From Isoetes taiwanensis (taxonomy: Eukaryota > Streptophyta > Lycopodiopsida > Isoetales > Isoetaceae): a stretch of 64,000 bases of DNA. The position numbers were made by a program, and so were the translations under genes. The notes under the pieces were generated by a model. It made no database searches. It had not been told where the DNA came from and saw only the letters and a program-made list of their open reading frames with translations. The stretch spans positions 1,488,447-1,552,446 of the forward strand of contig JAJEKV010000041.1 of the NCBI GenBank assembly GCA_021234155.1. Reading direction: 5' to 3'. Below are positions 21,386-33,894 of this stretch, piece after piece (positions within the stretch are counted from its first letter, which is position 1; every line of letters begins with the position of its first letter).

Positions 21386-22885
21386 TGTGACGTCCCCTAC
21401 TCGTATACGATGCCCGCACCGTATACAAACAGGAGTTCATCCTCCGCACCAGCTCCCTAATCGTCTGGGGCCCTCCACATATCAATTTGTGACCATCTAG
21501 AGTCCACGGTGGGAAGAGTGAAGGGTCATTTTACCCCGTCTCCCTCGGGGCCTACCTAGGCTGGCGGGCGTAAACATACGTCGGTAACATAACATCATAT
21601 ATCCACCTCGAAGGGTGGCACATCAACATCTGCATAGACAAAGATCAAAGACAATACAAAGGAAGTTCCTACCCAAGGCTCGGACTCGGGGATGGACTGA
21701 CTAGCTTGAGTCTCCGAGTTCGGTCAAGGGCGAGTAATCATGACAATGGATTGGGCTGGCATAAGAACATGGCTTAGGGTTGTCCACTCCATCCGCCCTC
21801 CCATGCACACTTTGCGAGTAGGTTGAAAAGTGTTGGGACCTGACCAGCCCGACCGGGTGCATAGCCAAAGGGGCTATTCCTGGGTTACATCTCCCCAGTC
21901 CCGATGGGGCAGGTAGGGATTACTCCCTCCAGAGATCTACATGCTGACCCAAGGTGACTAGAGGGCCACTGCCCTTATCCGACTTAACCCACTGGAAGGT
22001 GAACACCACCCCTCGGGTGTCGAGCCCATGCCTTACCCACACTCAGTGGCAAGCCATTAGACCTAGTCACTCTGATCCCCGGTAGACTTTACACGCCACA
22101 GGGATCGGTCAAGGGTCAGAACACGAACCTCATTCTAAGCCGGCCCGGCCCCTTCACCCACAACCCGGGTGGGCTCATGACGCACGGGCGAAATCTAGTA
22201 ATGCACTAAGAGGGACTAGCTAGGAGCATCATCTACTAAGCTTTAAGTCTCTACCCCCCTTCCCAATACAATGAGTCCACAGAATACATCCGTCCATCAT
22301 ATCAACATAAGTAATAAGAACTAATCTAATTCATAGAGTTAGGTTCTTTAGTTAGAGTCAATCTCAGGATCCGCTTGGCTACTAAGGATGATTTAATAGG
22401 CTAAACCCTACTGGTTGAAGGCTGGAATAAGGTTTAGGCTATTCAATCGACCAAATACTGATCCTGGTTCACTCCTCTCGATCCGGCGTCCATGTCTCTG
22501 TTTTTGCCGGGATGCGGTCGGAAGGATGATCGACATTTTGGGGGGCGCACGCAGGCGATCGTGGGAGTTGGAATTGACTCCTCAGGCGCGCGAATCGGAG
22601 CTCGGAAGGTCTGTGGGCGAAAAAGGGAAGTTAGGGTTTGGTGCCTTATGTAGGCTATCAGTTAGGTTTAGGGTTTCCATGACCCTTGGTCTACCTTTAA
22701 TGGGTTAAAGGTCTAAAAGTGCGCACATTGCTAAGTGTGCGCACCATTGCAAGTTGCCCCCTAGGGCGCCCTTGCTTGGGTGGTATCGTCCGCGTACACG
22801 TCGATTGGGGACGGCGGTGTCTGGCGTGGCGGTGCAAAGATCAAAGATATCGCCCGGGGACCAGATATCTTTGTCGGAACGCCAT
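21386..22885 (-). mobile_element. Solo LTR of the same retrotransposon family
   Basis: Begins TGTGACGTCCCC and ends near GGAACGCCA at 22884. About 1.5 kb with no internal region, inserted at exactly the same base of the flanking sequence as the LTR at 2008. Left flank ends GTTAT and right flank reads GATTATAG just after the LTR, close to the expected 5 bp duplication once a disturbed CAG is allowed for. A solo LTR forms when the two LTRs of one element recombine. The sequence has many CAG/CTG alterations; the hairpin near its end reads CAAAGATATC...GATATCTTTG where the 63481 copy has CAGTATACG-type arms. Confidence 0.88.
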
Positions 22886-23647
22886 CCGATTATAGTTTTT
22901 ATTTTAGGAGGTGTGGTTTGTTGAGGTATGGTTTTTATTAAAGGAAGTGTAGTTTTTTTGTTTGAAGATGTGTTGCTTTTAAAAAAGTGTTATTATTTGA
23001 GATGTAGCTTATAACTAGGTTTTTAAAGGAAGTATGTTTTTTTGAGGTGTGTTTATAAGCAGGTGTAGTTTTTAAGTAGTTGTTTTTAAGGAAGTATGCT
23101 TTTTTGAAGTGATGTGATTTCTTAAGTTGGGGTGTTATTTTTTGAGGTGTAGTTCATAAGTGCGTATAGTATTTAAGTAGTTGTTTTTAAGGAAGTATAG
23201 TTTTTGAGGTGTTAAGTAGGTGTAATTTTTAAGTGGTTGTTTTTTGAAGTGGTGTGGTTTATAACTAGGTGTAGTTTCTAAGTAGCTATTTCTTAAGAAA
23301 GTATAGTTTTTTTTGAGGTGTAGGTTATTAATAGGTGTAGTTTCTAAGTAGCTATCTTTTAAGGAAGTATGTATTTTTGAGATGATATTTATAAGTAGGT
23401 GTAATTTTTAGGTAGTTGTTTCTTAAGGAAGTATAGTCTTTTGGAGTGGTGTGATTTTTTAAATCGAGTTGATGTTTTATAAGTAGGTGTATTTTTATAG
23501 CTGATTTTGCAAGCATGACTATATCATCATGCCCCACTCATCTATATGACTCACTACGGTGTCATTACATGCTATGTGTCAAGATATCATTAGCATAAGA
23601 AAATGAGGCAAGCTAAAAAGTTTGGCAATGATTGTCACCTCCAAGGG
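22886..23647. repeat. Degenerate GT/T-rich tandem repeats
   Basis: Irregular repeats of phrases such as AGGTGTAGTTTTTAAGTAG and TTAAGGAAGTATAGTTTTT, period roughly 50-60 bp. The same phrasing begins just before the solo LTR (21340-21385), so the LTR lies inside this array. No coding sense. Confidence 0.65.
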
Positions 23648-24006
23648 GACATGGCAAGAATATGATGTTGTGGCAAGGTAGTGATGACATGGCAGAACCA
23701 TTATGACAGAATAGAATAGAATAGAATAGTTTTTTTATCGTCCACTGAGACCAATCGGCCTATGGGACCCAGAAGGAGCGCAACAAACTTATTACTGTCC
23801 GGGTTAAAAAACCCCCGCCCCGAAGGGTTTTCGAGGGAAAAACCGTGGCAGTAATAAGAATGCTGTCAAACTGTACAAGTATACATCATCATGAAATAAA
23901 TGTGTATGTACATGTCAAGTGCGTGCCCGAGGACATAGCTGATCTCGCATGTCCATGACCTCCTGAAGGTATGATCCTAGCATCCGTACGGATGCCGTGC
24001 TCAATG

Positions 24007-25903
24007 TCACATGTAGCGGCTGGCGGGCCCCACCAACTCAAAGATAGCGCGTCCGGATTTGATCATATGCTCGGCAACTTTGAAGGGTATGAGATTCATC
24101 CTCAATGACTCCCATTTGGCAGCATTGACAGAGCCTGTCCTGGCGTGGCTCACCAATCCATCTGCCCGTCTCAATTCGAAGATGATGTGCCCCGCATGCG
24201 AATGGAGGCAATGAGTCCGCATCTTTTCATGGGCAAGTGGGTACGCAGGTAGCATTGTGGGCCCTCGTTCCAATGTGGGATTTATGTGGTGGCGGTAGTG
24301 TCTTTGTCTTGACTGTTCAAGGGCGGCATCCCAAAGCTTGCTGATGAAGCAAGCGTCAAGATATTGCCTCAAGCTATGGCGATCTGCCTCTGTTTGCACA
24401 TGTATGCACCTGTGCTCCTGCACATTCCATCTAGCCATCCATTGAGCTCTCTTTTCCCTCCAGCAGGCCTTGAGGCGTTAGGCCCCATTGCCATGATATA
24501 AGCTAGTTTTGGAAGACGAAAGCATCGTCCATGTTGACCACCTTCCGAAAATAGACAATGTGGCGATCAAGGGGCTCTCTCAAGAGGCAAGAATCCTGTT
24601 TCTTGCAGTAGAATTTGATATGGGACTGTGGACTTCACCCCTAGTGCTCGTACCAAGAAGGCTTTCTGCACCTGCTCCAAGTCATTCCAAGTAGCGAGGG
24701 ATACTACTGGGCCCCATACTTCAACCCCGTATAAAAGGACATGCTCCACTAAGACTTTGAACAGGTGTGACTGATGGGTCCAATCATACAACTCCGCTCT
24801 ATGACTATTGTTTTGCATTGCATATAGTGCTTTCCAGCCCGCCGTAACTCGTAGCCGTATGGATGTGTCCCAGTGCATAGTAGACGGAAACTCCACTCCC
24901 AAATATTTGTATGTGGATGTTACTTCCACATTACGCCCCCCGATAGCGGAAGGAGGGGATCCTACTGTCGTGGAAGATGATATGAAAACCACCTTAGTCT
25001 TGGCCAAGTTGACGCCAGCATCGGTCCGCTTGACAAAATGTGTCGGGGCATCGAGATGTCGTTGCATGTCCGCTGGTGTGTAAGCTAGGAGGTCCACATC
25101 ATCAAGATATATTAACCGCTTGATGATCACGTAGAGAAGGTGAGCCCCGTTAAGCCCCATTATCAAAGCCAGACTCTCCAATTGATCAATGTAAAGCCCA
25201 AACAATGTTGGGGAGAGGGCATCCCCGGCGAACCCCGATACTACTATCAAATGGTTGGTTTGTCGGGCGCGAACCACCGAAGCATCTTTCATAAAGCTCT
25301 GTATTAATCGTGATTCTCGCAAATCTACCGGAACCCCGGTATGCCAATCTTGCCCATAGTTTTTCCCGAGGTACGATTGTCAAATGCCTTTGCAAAATCC
25401 ACGGCAACAATATAGATCCCGATCGGCGGTTCCTGCCGTCTTCAACCGTGAGCTCGCAATGTAAAGATGTGGTCAATGGTTGAGTGTCGGGGTCCAAGCC
25501 CGCTGGGTGAGGGCCGTATCTCCGCCGCCTCGCCTTACTGGTCAACCGCCGCTCGAGAATCCCAGCAAGCAATTTTGCAAACACCGAACTGACCATGATT
25601 GTTCGGTAATTGGCTGGGCAGTGCGGGTCACCTGCCTTATAGATGGGAACAACTCTGCTATTGGTCCACTACATCGGGAAGCCTTCCTGTAATGCCTTGT
25701 TGAACAAAGGTCAGCACTTGTATTATGGACGGCCCTGCCCACTTAAGCAATTCTGCCTGCATGCCATCCAGGTCCGGGGATTTCCCATTGGCAAGACGCT
25801 GTAAGCCTTGTTCCACGCCCGAACTGGCGGATTTCCAAAGACCGGGCCTTCTTGGCAGGGGTAATGCCGCATGTGCACCCCGAGGGTCGTGATAGTGTTG
25901 CAA
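24007..25903 (-). pseudogene. LINE 2 reverse transcriptase and zinc region
   Basis: Fragments in several frames give the C-terminal zinc region (24007-24438), palm and thumb (24567-25322) and fingers (25186-25903). The active site reads LIYLDDVDLLAY where copies 1 and 4 read YADD. The underlying change is ATCAAGATAT for ATCAGCATAT at 25101-25110, which is the CAG disturbance seen all over this unit, so I do not treat it as a real substitution. Intervening stops make the frame unusable as written. Confidence 0.8.
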
Positions 25904-26043
25904 GTATTGCCTCCACCGCCGGGAGTGATGTTCCCCGGGGCTGTAATCGGCTTTCTAAGAACCCTTCGCGGCAAGGTCCCGGGTGACGTTCCGTGAGATA
26001 AAACATTTCCCTTTGATGTGCCGCAATGTACCGGCTTTTAGCT

Positions 26044-27200
26044 TTAAGGAAGACGCTGCAATCGCCCGGGACCGCGATGTGGGTAAAGTGGTCCGTGAGT
26101 TGGCGAGCCAGCCGCTTGTGTTCCTTTGCACTCGTGATCAAACCATTGATTACGTGGGAAGGTTGTGTTCCTCGAGGTCCGTCCGCTGGGCTTTTTATCC
26201 CAAAGCATCTCTCCGCAAGCTCCTAAGCACATCGGTCAGCCGGGCTATCTGTTGCTCTAGTGTAGGATATTGCAAAATTTACGCCGGTCATCTATAAGCA
26301 TCCGGGCATAAGCCCCCGCATGTTCATAATCCAATCGCAAACTGAGGCATGTGAGGAGTCTGGGTAACGGGGGTTCGCTGACAACCCGCCAAGCCAACTT
26401 CAAGTAAAGTGGTAAGTGGTCCGAAGTCGATCTCTTCATCCCTATTAGTTGTTCCCACGGAAGTGCTTTGACGACATGCATATCCCCGCCTTGCGGGCAC
26501 AAAGACATAGTCCACCACACTAGATCCTCCCCCGGTTTTCCGTCTACAAAGCTCTTGGTGGGCGGCCAATACACCGATCCATTGCAGATTACTGTGTCAA
26601 AGATACCACGAGCAAAAGCAATTGTCTACCATAGCGCAGACCTGATTGTCATCGATGTCCGGTGGGCCAAAGCCGCTTCGCTGCGGACGCAACTGCAATA
26701 TATCATCAATCAAGGGATCAAATCTCATGGGTTGTTCTACCCTGGCGGCGCGCATTGAAGTTCTCCAAGGAGTATGACATTGCCCAACCGCTTATGAGCA
26801 GATGTCATCATATAGATCGACATAGGGGTCCAGTCTATCCACATCCGAAAGTGGGTGTGATAGAAGTTGCTTTACGCATGTGGAAAGTAGCAGTCGCCAC
26901 AAAGAGGGTCTGCTATTACGGTTTTGCACACGCACCCACAAGTACCGGTTGTGCTTGTCCGTCTTGAACAAGGAAACCGACCGCCAAGGTCGCTCGATAG
27001 TAGCAGGCAACTCCCCCATGCCCCCGCTTTCCGTGCAATCATTGAAGATTGAGTAGCCGGTATCCTCGGCAAGTCGGGTATCCCGTGGTCCCGTGATGCT
27101 CCCATGTTTCCATAAGGAAGATCAGATCTATATTCGGCAAAGCATGAGTTGAGACTATCTCCTTTACGCCATGGGAAGCCCCGACAATTCCGGGGAGACC
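26044..27200 (-). pseudogene. LINE 2 endonuclease
   Basis: Apurinic-type endonuclease that nicks the target. The N-terminal block LIFLMETWEH (around 27100-27170, with the catalytic Glu) and the late block SSVVDYVF followed by a Leu/His-rich segment (26324-26569) are readable. The middle GDFNARTG block, clear in copies 3 and 4, is disturbed here near 26700-26800. Confidence 0.7.
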
Positions 27201-27555
27201 ACGCGGAGGCACAATTCCTATTTGTTGGCGGGGCGGCGGTTGGGGATTCAGGCAGGCGTAGGGGGGGATGGCGAGGTAGAGGCAGCCGAGATGTCGCGAA
27301 AGCAATGAAAAAAGGTGAAGCAACTTGAGCAGTATGCGCGGGTCAAAAGTGAAGAAGTGGCATGGTCGTGAGTGCCGGAGGGTTAGCGGGATTCGCAGCA
27401 AGCATTTGGCACCGAAAATTTGCATCTTACCCCAAATCGATCCCCGCAGCTCCTCCCTGCCTGGCTAATGCTTTTAACTTTGGCCAACTCGTGCGGCGCG
27501 GTCTTCTTGTTGGGCTTGGGTCAGGCCCTCGGTCAACATACAAGCGCGCTTCCCT

Positions 27556-28958
27556 TCAGCTGCCTACCCCGGCGTAGGGATAGCCGCTTTCACTTTGGCG
27601 CATCTCTGCATCGCGGAACGTGACTACCCGGGGTAAGGCCTGGGCGCTACAGGCGCCATGGCGCCTCGCCCTAATAATATGTACTGGCACGGGGAATGTC
27701 ATTCGAGCAAGAATCAACATTTGGAGCCGGTTAATGAGGTCCCCCCTGCCTCTTCGCCGCCAACGCATGCACCACCACATTGTGGCTTCTCCGCCTCACG
27801 AACTCTCGATTTTTGGGTCAATCCCGCCCGCACTGGGAGTTGTTTGTTGTCGGGCGGAGCATAGGTCCGTGGGCTCACGTTGGGGCGGGGTGGCATAGAG
27901 TGGCTTGGGGTGCAGAATGACGGTCCTAGCCGACACCTTGCGCACTCTTGGGCGTGGGACTGCCAGAAAGGTGTATATGGTCTCTCCTTCCTCGGGCGGG
28001 AGCTTAGCTCCCCGCTGAAATTGTTGCTGCCTTTTCAATTCACGCATGCACCGCTGCAATTGCTCATGAGCCTCGCATTGAGGCCCTTGCCTTGTTCGAT
28101 GATGGCTGCCCTCAGCCCCCGCACCTTCCCGATCTCGAAGCCATGAGCTATGCTCCGCATTCCCGCAAGCGAGAGTCCAAGATAGGGTTCATTGCAGAGG
28201 TCACTTCTTGTGTCTCAACCCTAGTTTGAAGGGCTCTCAATTGTGACCGGCTCTTTTCAAAAGCGACCTGAACTTTTCGCATCACAAGTAGAAGCCTCCT
28301 CGACCTCGATTGAAGGCGGAGATGGTTGCCATTGTCTCTTGCTCGACACGCTGCTTTTCCCGCGGTCATGGTTTCAATGGCGGTGGACATGGAATCCATG
28401 CGGGGCCTGCATGTCGCCAGAAGACTCTTCTTGTCCTTCGGCTTTCCAGAGTGCACTAGGCGAAAGGCCATCTTCTAGGTGTCAGATGCGCGGTCTCCAT
28501 GCCGTAAACACACCGCTTTTCAAGAGCTACCGGCTTCTTTGAGCAATTTGGGTGCGAGGAGGCCTGCGATTTCTCCGCCAAGCAAGCAATTCGAGCTTTG
28601 TTGCCCTCGCCATTGCTTGAACCTCGCTTTCGGTGCTCCTCAACCGCATGGTTTGGTGGTGGTGAAGCCCGGGATCGGCTTGCCGCTAGGCTAGAGTATC
28701 TGTCATAGGTCTGTCGAGCTATATTTGTTGCACGAGACTTTGCCCGCGCTTCTCTTTTCAATGTGCACCTATCAATTTTGCCAGTGTCATCTGGTCTGCG
28801 ATTGGGGATGGCATCTATGTACTCTCCCAATAGAAGTTTTGCTGCCATATCAAGGCTTAGGTAGAGGGGATGGCGTATCGCACCATCCACATGCATATCT
28901 GTGGGGTTGGATGAAGGGACGCAGGGCTCGTCCGCTCTTCTATCACTGGAGTTGCCAT
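27556..28958 (-). pseudogene. LINE 2 ORF1 (RNA-binding protein), broken
   Basis: Starts at the ATG at 28956-28958. The first 90 or so codons are best read in 28456-28896, with AKLLLGEYIDAIPNRRPDDT and the basic stretch TLKREARAKSRATNIARQ. The rest is fragmented. By comparison with copy 4, it should contain a coiled-coil, an RRM-like domain and a C-terminal domain. LINE ORF1 proteins bind element RNA and act as chaperones. Confidence 0.6.
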
Positions 28959-28973
28959 GAATAGGGTGTCACC

Positions 28974-29250
28974 CTACAGACGCTTGTCTGAAAGCCTCCA
29001 AGCACTTTGATCACGCACAACCTCTCGCCCCTTTACGGACGCCAATCCAAAGCTTTCCACGGTCGGCAGCGCAGTTTCCAAGTGCAAGAAGCAAGTGCGG
29101 GCTCTTTTCACCTTTACGCACACATGCCTCAAAGTGTTCAAGTGCATAAATCAAAGCCGCTGACCTCAAGTTCAACCTCGCCACCTTACGCACACTTGTC
29201 CGAAATGAAAATAAGCAATGGCTTTCCCGCTTTAGGGCGCCCGCACCGCA
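28974..29250. repeat. Five degenerate palindromic iterons in the LINE 2 leader
   Basis: The first copy, ACAGACGCTTGTCTGAAAG at 28974, is intact. The other four, near 29031, 29109, 29183 and 29223, have their CAGAC/GTCTG arms altered (CGGAC, CGCAC, GTCCG). The equivalent region at 40906-41180 has nearly all arms intact. Confidence 0.7.
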
Positions 29251-29511
29251 AGGCTTTAGCATGTAAATGTTTTAATCCAAGGTGATTGGATGGTATCACA
29301 ACCTTTGAATCCCCGCTTTAAAATCGGGTTGCAAAACCGGCTGTTTTCTCCTCCTCGGATCTTTTAAGCAAATGTGGATAAACCATATGTCTTTAGAATC
29401 ATCACAGTATCAAGCATTCTAATGATATGCATTGCTCCCAAAACAGAGCTGCAGATCAATAGATATGAAGAAAAGTATATAGTGCTGAAAAATAGAACAA
29501 TGGAAACCCTA

Positions 29512-30220
29512 AATCCAGCACTGAAAATCTGTTGTTTTCACTCTGAAATCCTATTCAAACATCAGCAACATAAAATATCTTTGAAATAACTCTGAGAGAG
29601 CTATCCAAAGATATAAATTAAATTTAAACCGAAGTCACGAGAAATAGATATGAACAAAAATGTAATATGAACCACAAAGCGGTGGTGCAGGCTGAAAATC
29701 TGTGTTTTTGCTATGGAAACACCATTCAAACACATGCAAATCATATACCTTCAGAAAGATCTCTGAGGGAGCTTTCCAACGCGATAAATCTTAGCTGAAA
29801 CGGAGTTAAAATTCCCCAAATATGATAAAAAATATGTGGACAATACCACGAAAGCACTTGTGGTTTTTGTGCCCTCAATTTCCAGCCCGAAAATCTGAGT
29901 TTTTCCTGAGGAAATAGTATTAAAAACACATACGATTACATACCAAGAGGAAGAAATCTGAGATGGCTTCCCAACGCAATAAATTTCAGCTGAAATGTAG
30001 TTCTTGATCTCCGGATATGATCAAAAGTGGGCATCACCACCAACACTTGAGTGGTTTTGGGGCCCCAATTTGCAGCCCGGAAATCTGTGTTTCTGATGCA
30101 GAATAATTAGTGAAACATATACAAATCACATACCGACAGAAAGAGATCTGAGATGGCTTTCCAACACAACAAATTTCGGTTGAAACGGACTTCCGTGATC
30201 TCGGTTATGATTGAAAACGA
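29512..30220. repeat. Four diverged ~180 bp tandem repeats
   Basis: Each unit contains a GAAAATCTGTGTTTTTGC-like phrase, then ACACAT...AAATCATATACC, then GAGGGAGCTTTCCAACGC and ATAAAT...GCTGAAACGGAGTT. Starts are near 29517, 29693, 29883 and 30073. Such repeats are common in plant LTR-element leaders and intergenic DNA. No gene is seen between 29285 and 30600. Confidence 0.75.
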
Positions 30221-30710
30221 TGGACCGGCTTTCAGAGCTTTAGGGTTTCGAGAGCCTAGGGTTTCGCGAGTAGTAAGACATTGAGGAGATGAAGCAAGCG
30301 TAAAAAATGCAAACAAGCAAAATGAGCAGGAATGCACAAGCTCGAGAAAGAAAATGAACATCAACTAATCATTCCAAAATTTTTAGTAAGAAAATTTTTC
30401 ATGGTGACATGACACATTACGTAATCTCTGATTCTCAAGTGGTTAGTTACAGTATGGGGTGAAAGATATTGTAGTGGAACACCCCGGTGTCCCCCGTCCC
30501 CCTAAAAATGTGGTGGGAGATATCAAATTTGTGGTGCGATTTTAAATGTTTGTTTGGCGCCTAGTGCATAACTGCCCGGATTCAATCATTTCTTGAACTG
30601 CAACGACCCGATTCTCACGTCACCCGTCCCATTCCAATTTTCTACACCACCTGCCTCATTCCAATTTCCACCTAACCATTCCTAAACCCACCAGCGCCTT
30701 TCCTCGAAGC

Positions 30711-33700
30711 ACATGGCTATGGCGCTTAATCGGTTGTGGATCAATCCGGTTCATACTTTGAATCATTTAATTTGGAAGCAAATCTGCCTAAAATCTCAAA
30801 CCGGAGCACAGGTGTGAGAAAGAGAACTCAGAACAAGAACGGGATCATAAAAGACGCCAAAGGAAAAGAAAAAGGGAATCTAAAGAAGAATTAGCAAAAA
30901 TTGCATCAGCAGAGGGAGGATCCACCGAACGGCCTCTACTGGCGGCCGAATGGTGTTGAAATTATTATCTTCATTTCATAGCACCACTAAAGGCTTGGTC
31001 GACAAAAGGATAAGAAAAGAGGTTTTACGAGACACCGAAGATGACACAATGGACAGCAAGATTTGGTGAAGAGCTGAAAGATTTGCAAGCCAAGAGCATT
31101 GTGGTCGAAGCTCGTGGCTTCCATTCAACTTGTGAAGAAGTCTAACAAATACAGGTTTAGCAGCCAAGAGTAGTTGCCTTGCTATGGCCGTAAGCAGAAG
31201 CATTACCGAAAGTGCTAATCCTGTCAGTGCTCGGGGTTTTGGTAAACTGCTGGGTGTTCATCCTAGGAATCTTACCAAAGCAAAATTGAAGAGGGAAGAG
31301 ATAGATTGCAAAGGGGGGAAATGGGTTTTGTACAAAAGAGTTAGAAGAGCAGATGCAATTCCCAATTCTGTCATAGAACTTGTGCAAAGAATTTTGGACC
31401 GAAAACAATAGGGTCTCTCCAAATGCAAAGGATGTTAAGTTCAGAAGATTGGAACGAAATGTAAGAGAGGATCATGCCACTCACTATCTGGAAGAATCAC
31501 AGGTTATTTCATTTCTTCATCTTCACCACATTTTTTATTGTTAATGTGGTATGTGGTATGTGGTTAGTGATTGCTTGTGATATGTGGTTGGTGTGGTTAG
31601 TGATTGCTTGTAGTGTGTGGTGCCTATTAATGTTGTGATATATGATATGTGCTGCCTAGTGTGGTGAGGCACGTGGTGTAAAATAAATGCTGTAAATATA
31701 TGCTTTGTGGTGCCTAGTGTGGTGAATAACATGGTGTAAAATACATGCTGTAATATATGCTATGTGGCGCCTTCCTAGTGTGGTGAAAAATATGGTGTAA
31801 AATAAATGCTTTAAATATACGCTTTGTGGTGCCTAGTGTGGTGAATAATATGGTGTAAAATAAATGCTATAATATATGCTATGTGGTGCCTAGTGTGGTG
31901 AATAACATGGTGTAAAATAAATGTCAGAATATATGGTGCCTAGTGTGGTGAAAAATATGGTGTAAAATAAATGTTGTAATATATGCTATGTGGTGCCTAG
32001 TGTGGTGAAAAATATGGTGTACAGTAAATTATGTAATATATGCTTTGTGGTGCCTAGTGTGGTGAATAACGAGGTGTAAGATGAATGTCTGTAATATATG
32101 CTATGTGGTGCCTAGTGTGGTGGAAAATGTAGTGTGCAATAAATATGCGATCAACCTTGTTATCTTCCTTGCGGTTGCAATTGTTCAGAAATTCAAGACG
32201 GAACATCCTAGTGTTATGATCAAACAGGATGTTTGAAAAGCTGAAACCATGGTTGTTGTAAAATTAAAGGACTTCAATAGTTGGTGCTCAGATATACCAT
32301 GTTAGAATGCAGATGCTAATAGATGGCTTCAATAGTATGAGAACTAAGCACCCAAAAAAGCTGACTTGTCAACTTTTGTGTCGACATATATGGTGAATGC
32401 AGTGGGTCCGAATACAAAATAAGTAGCACAAGAAGTCCGCGGGCGTGGAATTTTATGTGAGAAAACTACTAGCTTCCAACCTTACCATAAGAGGGAATGC
32501 ATTCTGGGTGAGTGTAAAGAGTGTGGGATTAAGAAGTTCCCTATCTGCCCACATGAACAATCTAGTGATAGTGGCATGGTGAAGTGGGAATACCTAGACT
32601 ATGAAAAAATCAGATTCAGAGATGGCAAAGAAGAAGTCTAAGCTAGTTCACCAACACAATGAAACTGCAAGTCTTCCACTGGTGAACAAAATGTTGGAGA
32701 AGCTTCCAAAATTTCCTTTACACAACTTCAGATATAAGTGGCAGGCAGGCCAGTACAAAGAACTCCTTGATAACTTGCCTGGAGATGCTTACCTATCCGT
32801 GGTTGACTTCGCAGAGAATTATACTTTTAAGGAGCAGAATGAAGTTCAGTCCATGCGCTGGGTCAACAACCAGATAACTATATTTGTTCAAATAACCTAT
32901 CAGGTTGATCCACGCATGCACACCATTCAGAAGGAAACACACTACTATGTGTCGGATGATAGGGAACATGACACACTTTTTGTTCAACATTGTTTTATGA
33001 AACATTTTGAGTACCTAAAGTAGAAAGGCAATGTCCCCAAATAGCACTATGTATTTTCAGATGGTGCTGCATCACAATTCAAAGCAGCCAGATCATTTTA
33101 TTTTGTTGGAAGGTACAGTTGTGATACAGAGGTCAACATGATGTGGAACTTCTTTGGATCAAACCATGGAAAAGGTGAACATGATGGGAAGGCAGCAGAA
33201 TTGAAAAGATGGATATGAGGTCTACAGCTTAAACATCCTGACATTAAACTAGATAATGCCCATGATGTGGTGAAAATTGCAAAGAAACAATTTCAATGTG
33301 GTACATCCGGAGTGGACTAAAATGGAAGAAAAGTTCGAGATACTTGGGAAATAAAACCCGAGGATATCAACAGAAAAAGGCTTGGGGTGCGTAGACAATT
33401 CCGTAAACCAGGCAAATTCATCAAATCCATGGATTCAAGACAGAAATCCAACACGGGCTACATACCGTAAAGCTATCATGTTTTTGGCAAAGAATTGTTT
33501 GATGGAAAATGGGACATGTGTGAGAACAAATTGTATGTAGATGAATGGAACCTTGTAGTCATTGAACCATCCTCCAATGTTCATGCGCGGATGTGGAAGA
33601 GACCCGCAAGTCTACCCGAGACCACTATACTCAACCTTGGCAAAATGTACTTGCGTAAGCACTTAGAGAAGGAGACTTTCTTTTTTTTCGCACCTAAAGG

Positions 33701-33894
33701 GAATGAGGAGGGATTCTCAGATTTTGATGTTGCTATGCACCAAGCCAAAATTTGAAGTTGAAAATGACTTCAAGCAGAACGGAAACTTGTTTATGAGAGG
33801 TGAAACCGTTGTGGAGGGCATTTACTATAGAAAGAAGCCTCGGTCAAAAGTGATGTATGAGTTGTTGACAAACGAGCCAAAGTCACTTGTATGA
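30711..33894 (+). pseudogene. Transposase-like gene, unit 1
   Basis: Two-part gene. The first part (30711-31500) encodes a strongly basic segment (EQEQERDHKRRQRKRKRES-like) and then GVHPRNLTKAKLKREEID. An intron of about 670 bp follows, donor CACAG/GTTATT at about 31501, filled with a minisatellite. The second part (32174-33894) has a Cys-rich stretch, VVDFAENYTFKEQNEVQSM, HYYVSDDREHDTLF, FSDGAASQFKAARSFYFVG and MMWNFFGSNHGKGEHDG. This order of Asp-containing blocks is seen in widespread animal and plant proteins that look like DDE-type transposases; I cannot name the superfamily with certainty. Stops interrupt it at EYLK-TAG, PK-TAG and WI-TGA, each explained by C-to-T change in CAG or CGA. 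The frame C-terminal of 33240 is further broken here but open in unit 2. Confidence 0.7.
31530..32150. repeat. Minisatellite in the transposase intron, unit 1
   Basis: About nine to ten copies of a roughly 55-60 bp unit built around GTGGTGCCTAGTGTGGTGAA and ATGGTGTAAAATAAATGC, preceded by GTGGTATGTGGTTAGTGATTG repeats. It lies wholly inside the inferred intron. Confidence 0.88.

Larger units (their letters stand above)
23708..29285 (-). mobile_element. LINE copy 2, near full length
   Basis: GAATA-type tail at 23708-23729, then ORF2 (C-terminal zinc region, reverse transcriptase, endonuclease) up to about 27200 and ORF1 up to an ATG at 28956-28958. A leader with repeated palindromes extends to about 29250. 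All frames are broken many times. The left flank (23648-23707) is identical to that of copy 3, because both belong to a duplicated segment and are not independent insertions. The exact 5' end is uncertain. Confidence 0.85.

Noticed and set aside
25101-25110. LINE 2 active site reads YLDD instead of YADD, a possible catalytic variant
   Set aside because: The change comes from CAGC read as CAAG, the same disturbance seen at CAG throughout this unit, and copies 1, 3 and 4 have YADD.
31530-32150. Regular repeats that might suggest a CRISPR-like array
   Set aside because: The units are head-to-tail without unique spacers, sit in a plant-type intron and vary in length.
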